Under the pieces are notes generated by a model. That model saw only the letters and a list, made by a program, of their open reading frames with translations, made no database searches and was not told the origin of the DNA. A program made the position numbers and the translations under genes. DNA of 64,000 nt from Maribacter_C sp947494565 (GTDB taxonomy: Bacteria > Bacteroidota > Bacteroidia > Flavobacteriales > Flavobacteriaceae). Location: the NCBI RefSeq assembly GCF_047345415.1, contig NZ_JBLFEP010000002.1:744001-808000 (forward strand). Reading direction: 5' to 3'. Positions 17,035-23,620 of this stretch are shown one piece after another; the first letter of the stretch is position 1, and each line of letters starts with the position of its first letter.

Positions 17035-17246
17035 ACTTAAGATACAAGGAATACCGAATAAAGAATTACAATAAGTACAGTGATTCCCAACTGCATGAGG
17101 AGCTTAGGACACAACGTTCGAGACTGCGAAAGATAGACCCGGAAACGATGCGGGAAGAGGAGGAAACCATCCTTCTGAACATCGCCTTGAGCATTGACGA
17201 ACTGAAGTCTCAACTGTGGTGTAGAAATAATTCAAAATTTTTCTGA
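17031..17246 (+). CDS. Unknown 71-aa charged coiled-coil protein
   Basis: The ATG at 17031 overlaps the previous stop (ATGA) and is preferred over the longer frame from 16977, which would run deep into the upstream gene. The product is very charged: LRYKEYRIKNYNKYSD, then LHEELRTQRSRLRKIDPE and EEEETILLN, with heptad-like spacing. No family is recognised. Confidence 0.5.
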   Translation: MNLRYKEYRIKNYNKYSDSQLHEELRTQRSRLRKIDPETMREEEETILLNIALSIDELKSQLWCRNNSKFF

Positions 17247-17271
17247 TTTCTTCATTTTTTTATTATTAACC

Positions 17272-17300
17272 ATCCCCCTTGCTGTTATGGTGAGGGGGAT
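17272..17300. other. GC-rich hairpin in a 68-bp intergenic gap
   Basis: ATCCCCCT (17272-17279) pairs with AGGGGGAT (17293-17300). Eight A follow shortly on the plus strand, so the U-run favours termination on the minus strand; on the plus strand it would be a 5' leader hairpin 14 bp before the next start. Confidence 0.4.
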
Positions 17301-17314
17301 TTAAAAAAAATCTT

Positions 17315-17584
17315 ATGCCTCGTGTCAAGAAAAAACAAATTCAGGTTAAGGACTATGTTGATTTCTCTATCGATGAGATTATTACGGAGTTTACAAAGCT
17401 TAATGAGTTGAGCATGACGAATCTCGATCTCGGCCCTATTGAGATAATGACCCAAAGCTTCCACATAATATCGGAGCAATTGGAACTGATCGAGGAAATG
17501 AAAAGAAGAACAGGATTGAACAACAGGGAACTTAACTCATTGTTCCCTAAAATCGACAAGAGCCAATGGTTACCAAGACAATAA
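17315..17584 (+). CDS. Unknown 89-aa protein overlapping the tape-measure-like gene
   Basis: The product starts MPRVKKKQIQVKDYVDFSID and is otherwise helical (ITEFTKLNELS, IISEQLELIEEMKRR). It overlaps the following gene by 19 bp. In many phages a small helical protein, the tail assembly chaperone, precedes the tape measure gene with an overlap or frameshift. Position and size fit that role here, but sequence similarity is not visible to me. Confidence 0.45.
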   Translation: MPRVKKKQIQVKDYVDFSIDEIITEFTKLNELSMTNLDLGPIEIMTQSFHIISEQLELIEEMKRRTGLNNRELNSLFPKIDKSQWLPRQ

Positions 17585-19062
17585 CGATAAACGTTCAGGA
17601 CGGGGAACTTGATGAACTGAACAAGGATCTCCGAAAGACCAAATCGAATATCGACAAAGTAGAGGATTCCGCGCAGAAAGCGGACGGGGGACTCAAGAAA
17701 GTCGGGGAGAACAGCGGGGCCATAGCCACGTTGGACGCGCTCACAGGTGGGGCCGCCTCTAGGATACGTGACGCCGCCGAGGCAAGTAAACTTTTCTCGA
17801 TCAACCTTAAAGGTGTACAGGCGGCAATCGCCGCTACCGGAATAGGTGCCCTAGTTGTTTCATTGGGGCTTATAGTGGCCTATTGGGACGATATAAAGGG
17901 AGCGGTCACCGGGATCAATTCGGAACTTAACGACCAGATCGAGCTACAGGCGCAAATAACGGACGAGGCCCGCTTCCAATTAAAGTCCTATGAGGCTGGT
18001 GAAAATGTCCTTCGTTTGCAAGGGAAGACGGAGAAAGAGATTATCGAATTAAAGAAAGAACGCATCCAACAGGTGCTCGATACTACGAAAGTCGAGCTTG
18101 AGTACCAGAAACAACAATTGGAGGGCCAACTTGAGGCCGAGAAGAACGCTAAAACCATATTTTATGCGGTAACGGAAGCGGGGAACCAGTTCTTTACGTT
18201 CATCGCGCGGGGTATGGACTCATTGTTGTCCAACCTTGGTATAGATATAGGGCTTGAGGGCAAGGTAGGCGAGATCCGGGGCAGTGTCTTCGACTCCCTA
18301 TTCGGAAGTGCGGAGTCCATAGAGACCCGTAAAAAGGAGATAGAGGAACTGACCCTTGCGATCATAGGCCAACAGGACAAACTGGCCGCTATGGAGCTTG
18401 CTAGGCAAGGTGAAGGCTCCAGGGGGCCGGATCAAGAGACCGCAGCAATCCTTCCATTAACGGGATTGGCCGGCTTCGATAGCCTTGACCAGACACTTAG
18501 CGCCGAATTCGATGCTATTTTTCTTGCCGAGACCGCTAGGACCAACCTTGAAAGGGAGCAGAGCGAAATTAGAAAGACCATAGCCGAAGGGGAGAAAGAG
18601 GCAAAGATACTGGCCCTGCAACAAGTGGGCGCGATATTCGAGAACCTATCCAGTATTGCCGGCAAACAGACCGAGGTAGGTAAGGCATTGGCCGTGGCCT
18701 CTACGCTGATCAATACCTTTGTTTCGGCGACCTTGGCATATAAGGCGGGACTTGAAACGGGAGGGCCGCTAGGAATCGCATTAGGGATCGCTTCATCGGC
18801 GGCGGCAGTAGCTGCCGGACTTCAGAACGTCAAGAAGATACAACAGGTAAAAGTGCCGGGCGGTGGCGGTGGCGGATCCATCGGGCCTACACCTAGTGCC
18901 CCTCCGGCATTCAATGTCGTTGAGAGCAATCCCCAAAATCAATTGAACCAAAGTTTATTGGAGCAGAACGATCAACCGGTTCAGGCATTCGTGGTTGAAG
19001 GCCATGTGACAACTGCCCAGGCATTGAGAAGGAATGCGATTGAAAGTTCTAGTTTAGGGTAA
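17566..19062 (+). CDS. Tape-measure-like phage tail protein, short form
   Basis: The 498-aa product opens with ITINVQDGELDELNKDL and a coiled-coil stretch, then DALTGGAASRIRDAAEASK, like the start of Bacteroidota tape measure proteins. A hydrophobic segment (about 86-108, GIGALVVSLGLIVAYW) is followed by long Glu/Gln-rich coiled coils. A second Ala/Gly-rich hydrophobic region lies near 380-425 (GIALGIASSAAAVAAGLQ), then a GGGGGGS linker and a short C-terminal tail. Known tape measures are usually longer, so this one would specify a short tail or act differently. No tail tube or baseplate gene accompanies it. Confidence 0.55.
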   Translation: MVTKTITINVQDGELDELNKDLRKTKSNIDKVEDSAQKADGGLKKVGENSGAIATLDALTGGAASRIRDAAEASKLFSINLKGVQAAIAATGIGALVVSLGLIVAYWDDIKGAVTGINSELNDQIELQAQITDEARFQLKSYEAGENVLRLQGKTEKEIIELKKERIQQVLDTTKVELEYQKQQLEGQLEAEKNAKTIFYAVTEAGNQFFTFIARGMDSLLSNLGIDIGLEGKVGEIRGSVFDSLFGSAESIETRKKEIEELTLAIIGQQDKLAAMELARQGEGSRGPDQETAAILPLTGLAGFDSLDQTLSAEFDAIFLAETARTNLEREQSEIRKTIAEGEKEAKILALQQVGAIFENLSSIAGKQTEVGKALAVASTLINTFVSATLAYKAGLETGGPLGIALGIASSAAAVAAGLQNVKKIQQVKVPGGGGGGSIGPTPSAPPAFNVVESNPQNQLNQSLLEQNDQPVQAFVVEGHVTTAQALRRNAIESSSLG

Positions 19063-19099
19063 TTCTGTAGGGAGTTTATTTTTGATATATTTATCAAAT

Positions 19100-19843
19100 A
19101 TGAAACAGAACTGGAATAAAATTACAAGAGGTTTGTTATGGTATTTGCTGTTGATGTGTGTTGAAATCATTGTTATTGTTTCGGTATTCATATACTTTTT
19201 CAAAGACCAAGAGGTTTCTAATAATATTGCGGACTGGGGAAGCTTTGGGGATTTTATAGGCGGGGTTCTGAATCCATTAATCGCCTTTTTTAGTCTCATC
19301 TTATTGGGTACTATTACTTGGTTACTGGGTAAAAGGAATGAAGATAGCAGCTTAGAGCTTAATTTGAGGTTGAAGAAAATAGATGCTTATGAGCTAATTG
19401 TAAAGCAGGTTTCTGCCGTGCATGATTTTCATAATGTACTATTTAATTATGCTCTACTCATGAAAAGCATTGGAAAAAGCAAAGCGACTCGATTACAAAT
19501 TGTTGAGTTACTTCAAGGGAAGGCAAAAGAAATGAACCAAATAACCGCTCAGTGCGGAAAAGTCAGGACTATAATCGAATCCTATTCATACAGGTTTTCA
19601 CATTTATTCAGAAGAAATCTAAAAGATTTGAAATTCGATGATCTTGTTGATAAAGTTAGGGTTTATGTTGAAATATGTGAAAGAATGAACGTTGTCGCTC
19701 AACACATAGGTCTTAATGATTCAGAGGATGACAGATTGACCCAAGAATTTAACGAATTAGCTGAAGAAATGATGGGGCTGAGGTCGGAATTTCTAGAATC
19801 ATATATGACATTTGCGTATGAACTGAGAAAGGAATTGAGCTAA
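19100..19843 (+). CDS. Two-TM membrane protein resembling PutAbiC abortive-infection proteins
   Basis: The ATG at 19100 is preferred to the TTG at 19082. The 247-aa product has two N-terminal membrane segments (about 12-33 and 55-75) joined by DWGSFGDFIGGVLNPLIAF. The WGxFGDFxGGxLNP signature is, from memory, characteristic of the putative abortive infection (PutAbiC) family. The rest is a cytosolic helical domain with no enzyme motif visible. Carried next to the tail gene of a mobile element, it is a reasonable anti-phage cargo candidate. The function is inferred from family and place only. Confidence 0.5.
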   Translation: MKQNWNKITRGLLWYLLLMCVEIIVIVSVFIYFFKDQEVSNNIADWGSFGDFIGGVLNPLIAFFSLILLGTITWLLGKRNEDSSLELNLRLKKIDAYELIVKQVSAVHDFHNVLFNYALLMKSIGKSKATRLQIVELLQGKAKEMNQITAQCGKVRTIIESYSYRFSHLFRRNLKDLKFDDLVDKVRVYVEICERMNVVAQHIGLNDSEDDRLTQEFNELAEEMMGLRSEFLESYMTFAYELRKELS

Positions 19844-19959
19844 ACCAGATCACGTTTTTACTCCCTTTGATAGACTTTTTGTACCTGCCACCCCAATTAG
19901 TTGTTGTGCGCCGTACCCACTGGTGGGGACGGAAAAGGACAGGGGTTTGATTAAAAAAG

Positions 19960-20193
19960 TTAAATGCTAATTGTCCCCGCATACTTATCCATTCTAAAGC
20001 CATGAATGAATGGATGCAGTCCTAGTATTTTGTCTGTTTCAACACATAACTCTATCTCGACAAAGAATTTGTGCAGTGCGTATAAAGTAAACTTGCTATC
20101 TATGCTGCAATAGTTATTTAAGTGTGTTCCATTATCCCAGAGCACGTCCCACTGCTCTTCCTTAGATAGCGATAAATAATCTTCCAAAGTCAT
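19960..20193 (-). CDS. Small hypothetical protein
   Basis: The 77-aa product reads MTLEDYLSLSKEEQWDVLWD, then KFTLYALHKFFVEIELCVET and ILGLHPFI. This resembles a family of short Bacteroidota proteins of unknown function in which a helical start is followed by a beta-rich half (SKFxLYxLxxFFVEIE). It sits 20 bp downstream of the SRAP gene on the same strand and may be co-transcribed with it. Confidence 0.5.
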   Translation of the reverse strand: MTLEDYLSLSKEEQWDVLWDNGTHLNNYCSIDSKFTLYALHKFFVEIELCVETDKILGLHPFIHGFRMDKYAGTISI

Positions 20194-20213
20194 TTGGTCA
20201 GTAGTTTAAAGGA

Positions 20214-21032
20214 TTAGCCGAATAGATCCTGTTGTGGTTTGTTCTCGTAATCGATAGCTATTTCGAGATGATGAACTGGAGTGGTTATATCCGGTCTGTT
20301 GGAATCCTCATTAGGTCTGTAAAGATCCCTGCTTATGGGTTGGGCATAAATAAGCTCGTCAGGCATGTCATTATCGATCAAATTTTCAAGGTCGCTTCGT
20401 GATGAGCTACTATCCAACCATCCCTCGACCTGATCATCATGTAATATTACCGGCCTTCTTTTCTTGGTATGGTGGATTTTCTCAAAAAGTGGTGTCGCCG
20501 GTTTGGTGATAATCGCGAACGTGGCGTGCCCATCTTTTGTAAAACTATAGATACCTGCAAGTTTCGTTATTTCCTTATCCCGTCTTTCAAAGAAGAAAGG
20601 TATCGAAAACGGTTTCTTGACATGGGTAACGCGATAGGGTTCATAAAATCCAGTTACCGGAACGATACATCTTCTATTCTCGGCACTATCCATGAACATA
20701 CGTGAAGTAAATATCTTTTCACTTGTGGCGTTCAGACCGGAACCCACCCCTCTTGTATCGGCATAATACCGTTCCGCATTCTCTCCCAGCTCCCAGCTTG
20801 GAATGAACCCCCACATCAATGGCGCAAGGAATTTGGGGTTCTCCTGGGGCTGTATGGCCATTATAGGGTGAATGGATTCCTTTGTCCCGCCCTTCAATGA
20901 CTGCCTTGCAAAACCGTTGATATGGTATTGCTGAAGGTCGTCATCATCAAGGTATTCGGGTAACTTAGCAACGGCGTTCAAGGCTTTCTCCAGTTCCGAA
21001 AGGGGCTTTCCCTGTTGGGTCGAATAACACAT
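20214..21032 (-). CDS. SRAP-domain (YedK/HMCES-like) abasic-site protein
   Basis: The start is placed at 21032 because SRAP proteins need Cys at position 2, exposed after Met removal: MCYSTQQG. The frame extends two codons further upstream, which would bury the Cys. Other active-site features are present: GLNATSEKIF (Asn), VTGFYEPY (Glu) and KIHHTKKRRPVIL (His). These proteins form a covalent thiazolidine crosslink with abasic sites in single-stranded DNA and protect replication forks. In a mobile element it may shield replicating or packaged DNA. Confidence 0.85.
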   Translation of the reverse strand: MCYSTQQGKPLSELEKALNAVAKLPEYLDDDDLQQYHINGFARQSLKGGTKESIHPIMAIQPQENPKFLAPLMWGFIPSWELGENAERYYADTRGVGSGLNATSEKIFTSRMFMDSAENRRCIVPVTGFYEPYRVTHVKKPFSIPFFFERRDKEITKLAGIYSFTKDGHATFAIITKPATPLFEKIHHTKKRRPVILHDDQVEGWLDSSSSRSDLENLIDNDMPDELIYAQPISRDLYRPNEDSNRPDITTPVHHLEIAIDYENKPQQDLFG

Positions 21033-21121
21033 GTTCATTGGTTTAGGATCAAGATAAAAATTTTTGTGTTAAAACAGATCGTGTTCTTTCAAAATATGGA
21101 AATATACCTAATATTTGGAAT

Positions 21122-21406
21122 ATGTCCGAACCATATAATGTACATCGCGAACTTGTCGCCCTGTGGATCAGGCAAGCAGTCCATTTCGAAGGGGATTTTA
21201 TGGTGAAGAACGCGGGCAGAAGTTATCTTTCCGTAGTCAAGGGTAAAGCAGTGTTCTGTGATAATGGGCTTCTCACCAACTATAGAAGAAAGCCAGAAGT
21301 ATTGGAAAAGATATTGCATGGATTGGTAGACAAGTATCATAATTTCACACATAGCGGATACTATTACTTTTATTCAAGAGGGGAATGGCGGCGGTTCAAG
21401 CCTTGA
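21122..21406 (+). CDS. Unknown 94-aa protein
   Basis: The product begins MSEPYNVHRELVALWIRQAV and contains GRSYLSVVKGKAVF and the aromatic stretch HSGYYYFYSRGEWRRF at the end. It is divergent from the SRAP gene across about 90 bp. No domain is recognised. Codon use and gene spacing fit its neighbours, so it is probably expressed. Confidence 0.5.
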   Translation: MSEPYNVHRELVALWIRQAVHFEGDFMVKNAGRSYLSVVKGKAVFCDNGLLTNYRRKPEVLEKILHGLVDKYHNFTHSGYYYFYSRGEWRRFKP

Positions 21407-21504
21407 ATTAACGATGTTAAATTTCCTATTTGATTGAAAATGTTCTTTTTAAATAATAATTTTAGGAAGATCCAGTTATCAATTAAACTTAAAAACAAAA
21501 ACCA

Positions 21505-21834
21505 ATGGGAAAATTCGAAATCAAAAAGGACAAATCCGGCCAGTTCAGGTTCAACCTTAAGGCGGGTAACGGCCAAGTAATCTTAAGCAGTGAAGCCTAC
21601 AAAACAAAATCATCCTGTGACAACGGTATAGAATCCGTTAGGAAGAATTCGCAAGATGACGGGAAATACGATAGGAAAACTGCAAAGGACGGAAGCCCGT
21701 ATTTTAATCTAAAGGCATCAAATGGTCAGGTTATAGGAAGTAGTGAAATGTATTCAGGTACTTCCGCTATGGAAAACGGAATAACCTCTGTGAAAAAGAA
21801 CGCTCCCGATGCATCCGTGACGGATAATTCATAG
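21505..21834 (+). CDS. YegP-like (DUF1508) tandem-repeat protein
   Basis: The 109-aa product contains two copies of the DUF1508/UPF0339 unit. The first, residues about 1-50, has FEIKKDKSGQFRFNLKAGNG. The second, about 52-102, has TAKDGSPYFNLKASNGQVIG. Each has the pattern FxLKAxNGQVIxSSExY. The family is widespread in bacteria, small and beta-rich, with unknown function. A terminator follows. Confidence 0.85.
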   Translation: MGKFEIKKDKSGQFRFNLKAGNGQVILSSEAYKTKSSCDNGIESVRKNSQDDGKYDRKTAKDGSPYFNLKASNGQVIGSSEMYSGTSAMENGITSVKKNAPDASVTDNS

Positions 21835-21878
21835 TATATTTACAATCACTCTTAATATCCCGAAAGGGTTGTTATATG

Positions 21879-21907
21879 AAAGGCGGCCCTTGTTCAAGGC
21901 CGTCTTT
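21879..21907. terminator. Bidirectional terminator between convergent genes
   Basis: AAAGGCGGCC pairs with GGCCGTCTTT (one G-U pair) around a 9-nt loop, followed by T on the plus strand and A-rich sequence on the other side. It lies between the YegP-like gene and the convergent repressor gene. Confidence 0.7.
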
Positions 21908-21908
21908 T

Positions 21909-22196
21909 TTATTCTCCTTTCGTAAGCTCAAGCAGCTTTTCAAGATCTTCTGTCGAGCCAATTTCGTGAATTGTGTTTCCAACTTTTACGAAACCCTTTA
22001 TCGGAATGTCCTCGTTCGAAGAAACAAAGAAGTCTTTTACATCTACCCTCAGGACTTCGGCGATTTTACCCAAGGTCTCAATGGTGGGGTTGCCATTTAT
22101 ATTTCTACTCAACGACACCCTATTGATGCCTAAGGTGTTGGCGATTTCCTCCATCGAAATTCCTTTCTCCTTCGCGACTTCCTTTATTCTCAACAC
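21909..22196 (-). CDS. XRE-family repressor
   Basis: The 95-aa protein has an N-terminal HTH_3 domain: LRIKEVAKEKGISMEEIAN, then TLGINRVSLSRNINGNPT and TLGKIAEVLRVDVKDFF. The 30-residue C-terminal tail has no protease motif, so it is not a LexA/CI-type self-cleaving repressor. It faces the rightmost gene block across a 151-bp A/T-rich spacer containing an inverted repeat and a promoter. It is the likely repressor holding the element quiet. Confidence 0.85.
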   Translation of the reverse strand: MLRIKEVAKEKGISMEEIANTLGINRVSLSRNINGNPTIETLGKIAEVLRVDVKDFFVSSNEDIPIKGFVKVGNTIHEIGSTEDLEKLLELTKGE

Positions 22197-22218
22197 TGTA
22201 TATGGATTAACAATTAAC

Positions 22219-22300
22219 TATACAAAGTTACAAATTAAATATAATTTAACATTAAATAGTTAAATATATTTGTATACGTAACTTTTAAATGCTACATTTG
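22219..22300 (+). promoter_or_regulatory. Divergent control region: promoter and operator-like inverted repeat
   Basis: On the plus strand TTTG (22269-22272), a 20-bp spacer and TACATTTG (22293-22300) match the Bacteroidota -33/-7 promoter. TATACAAA (22219-22226) and TTTGTATA (22269-22276) form an inverted repeat, and the right arm covers the -33 box. On the minus strand TAACTTTG (complement of 22223-22230) is a candidate -7 box for the repressor gene and overlaps the left arm. A repressor bound to both arms could control both directions. Confidence 0.55.
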
Positions 22301-22347
22301 AATTATAATTATAGCATTAAAGAGTTAATTTTTTTAAAACCACCATC

Positions 22348-22656
22348 ATGGACAAATCACATTTATTCAAACAAGCCTGGGTAATCGCAAAGGCGACAGG
22401 CAAATCATTCCGTATCGCACTAGTAAAGGCTTGGAGCATCTACAAACTGAAAATGGAAATGCTCAAGCGCAAGGTAAAGATAGCGTACGAGAAAAAGGAC
22501 GGCAGCCTACGCTATGCAATGGCAACCATGCAATCCAAGTTCCTAGGGGATATCAAGGGGCTACGCGCACCCAATCCCAAAGTAGTTACCTACTATGACC
22601 TTGATTCAATGGCGTTCCGTTGCTTCAAGGCGGAGAATCTAATCCAAGTCTATTAA
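22348..22656 (+). CDS. WYL_2/DUF2693-like Sm-fold protein
   Basis: The 102-aa product starts with basic helices (LFKQAWVIAKATGKSFRIAL, then AWSIYKLKMEMLKRKVKIAY). It continues with EKKDGSLRYAMATM and PKVVTYYDLDSMAFRCFKA. The arrangement YxKKDGSxRxAxxT, then PKVVTYYD, is typical of the small beta-barrel proteins formerly called DUF2693 that recur in Bacteroidota phages and elements. Function is unknown. It is the first gene right of the repressor, so it is an early gene if the element is induced. Confidence 0.6.
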   Translation: MDKSHLFKQAWVIAKATGKSFRIALVKAWSIYKLKMEMLKRKVKIAYEKKDGSLRYAMATMQSKFLGDIKGLRAPNPKVVTYYDLDSMAFRCFKAENLIQVY

Positions 22657-22671
22657 TCTATAAACCAAAAC

Positions 22672-23043
22672 ATGAAAACAATCGATAAAAAATTAAAGGA
22701 AGAGATCATTCTTGATATTCTAAATGACCATATCATTTGGCACCGATTAAAAAGAGGAATGAGAAAAATACTGAACGCTTACCATCCCGGAGGAGATGAA
22801 ATCGAATTCGAGACAGATTGGAAATATGTCGGGTATGGCTCCGCCCTCAAGTTAATGGGAGTTGACAATATCCCAACAAAAAAGGGTGCGGACATCCATG
22901 AGAACTTTTATGATATACTTCGTGGGGTCTTGAAAAGTGATGAAAAATCAAGCGTACTAGCCAAAAGACTCTACAATGATTGGCTGGCTGAAATCGTAAG
23001 ATTTTATACGGATGAACTGGAACTAAAACCACAAAAACAATAA
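22672..23043 (+). CDS. Unknown 123-aa protein, early block
   Basis: The product is acidic and helical: MKTIDKKLKEEIILDILNDH, then FETDWKYVGYGSALKLMG and ending ELELKPQKQ. It follows the previous gene by 15 bp and precedes the next by 1 bp, so the three form an operon under the promoter at 22293. No domain is recognised. Confidence 0.55.
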   Translation: MKTIDKKLKEEIILDILNDHIIWHRLKRGMRKILNAYHPGGDEIEFETDWKYVGYGSALKLMGVDNIPTKKGADIHENFYDILRGVLKSDEKSSVLAKRLYNDWLAEIVRFYTDELELKPQKQ

Positions 23044-23044
23044 C

Positions 23045-23338
23045 ATGAAAACCACTATTTCAAAGGAAAACGCAATTGACATCCTGGAACAAGTAATAGT
23101 ATCCCGGAGTTTTAAAGAGAAGATGGATAAAGCAAGTATAAACTTGGACAATTACTGGGAGAACATAAATGCTTTTACTAGGGGTCTTTTCAATATCGAA
23201 GAGGAAGACGAAATTGATGACATGGTACACGAAATATTCTCAATGACAGTGCTCCATCCATACGGTTCAGCAAAGAAAAAAGCGGAAACCCTATATTTCA
23301 TATTCTCACAAATAGCCTTATCACAAGCAGCAAAGTGA
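23045..23338 (+). CDS. Unknown 97-aa protein, early block
   Basis: The product reads MKTTISKENAIDILEQVIVS and is acidic in the middle (NIEEEDEIDDMVHEIF). Its opening resembles that of the preceding gene product (MKT..., followed by an ILDIL or IDILE segment), so the two may be diverged duplicates. It is the last gene before the right arm-site repeats. No domain is recognised. Confidence 0.55.
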   Translation: MKTTISKENAIDILEQVIVSRSFKEKMDKASINLDNYWENINAFTRGLFNIEEEDEIDDMVHEIFSMTVLHPYGSAKKKAETLYFIFSQIALSQAAK

Positions 23339-23356
23339 GAATGAGGTATTTAAATA

Positions 23357-23376
23357 TGTCAACCGGATTGTCAACC
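23357..23376 (+). repeat. Right arm-type repeats, 2 x TGTCAACC
   Basis: TGTCAACC occurs at 23357-23364 and 23369-23376, 12 bp apart, in the same orientation as the left-end copies. Their last base is 45 bp from the att core. They are candidate integrase arm sites. Confidence 0.6.
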
Positions 23377-23384
23377 AAAAATAG

Positions 23385-23417
23385 AAACCCCCGTAGTTAT
23401 TGAAACTACAGGGGTTT
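23385..23417 (-). terminator. Element-borne terminator serving tRNA-Phe
   Basis: AAACCCC-GTAGTT pairs with AACTAC-GGGGTTT (one C/A mismatch inside the stem). It lies 4 bp beyond the 3' end of the tRNA gene, reading on the minus strand into a T-rich stretch. It substitutes for the host terminator now displaced to 9298-9317. Confidence 0.65.
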
Positions 23418-23420
23418 AAG

Positions 23421-23433
23421 GTGGTGCCTCCAG
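23421..23433 (+). repeat. attR core (13-bp direct repeat)
   Basis: GTGGTGCCTCCAG, identical to 9323-9335; all but its first base lies within the 3' end of the tRNA-Phe gene. Confidence 0.85.
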
Positions 23434-23494
23434 GAATCGAACCAGGGACACATGGATTTTCAGTCCATTGCTCTACCAACTGAGCTAAGGCACC
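23422..23494 (-). tRNA. tRNA-Phe (GAA anticodon)
   Basis: The minus strand gives a 73-nt cloverleaf. The 5' arm GGTGCCT pairs with AGGCACC before discriminator A. The D-arm has AGCTCAGTTGGTAGAGC. The anticodon loop CTGAAAA carries GAA. The T-arm has GGTTCGATTCC. The 3' CCA is not encoded. The gene is intact because the inserted element restores its 3' end. Confidence 0.95.
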
Positions 23495-23620
23495 ATACCA
23501 TTTCTAGAAGCGAAACATATTCGCCCAAAACGGGGTGCAAATATAATTTCAAATTTAGGATATACAAACAAAAACCGTAAAAAAGGAAATTGTTTTTTCT
23601 GAAATTATGATCTTTGATAC

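Larger units (their letters stand above)
9323..23433. mobile_element. Integrated phage-satellite-like island in tRNA-Phe, about 14.1 kb
   Basis: The element is bounded by direct repeats GTGGTGCCTCCAG (9323-9335 and 23421-23433); the right copy is the 3' end of an intact tRNA-Phe gene. A tyrosine integrase gene sits at the left end. The content runs: integrase, HTH protein, primase, VirE-type ATPase, motif array, small and large terminase, five small or hypothetical genes, tape-measure-like protein, AbiC-like membrane protein, SRAP, YegP-like protein, XRE repressor, three small genes. Capsid, portal, prohead protease, head-tail connectors, tail tube and lysis genes are not recognised. Genes are intact and tightly packed, which argues against simple decay. 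Alternative: a heavily deleted prophage. Confidence 0.85.

Noticed and set aside
18840..18890. Gly-rich run as a repeat or recoding signal
   Set aside because: It is a GGGGGGS linker inside the tape-measure-like protein; frame is continuous.
19913..19930. Near-palindrome GTACCCAC/GTGGGGAC
   Set aside because: Two-base spacer, one mismatch and no U-run; not enough to call an operator or terminator.
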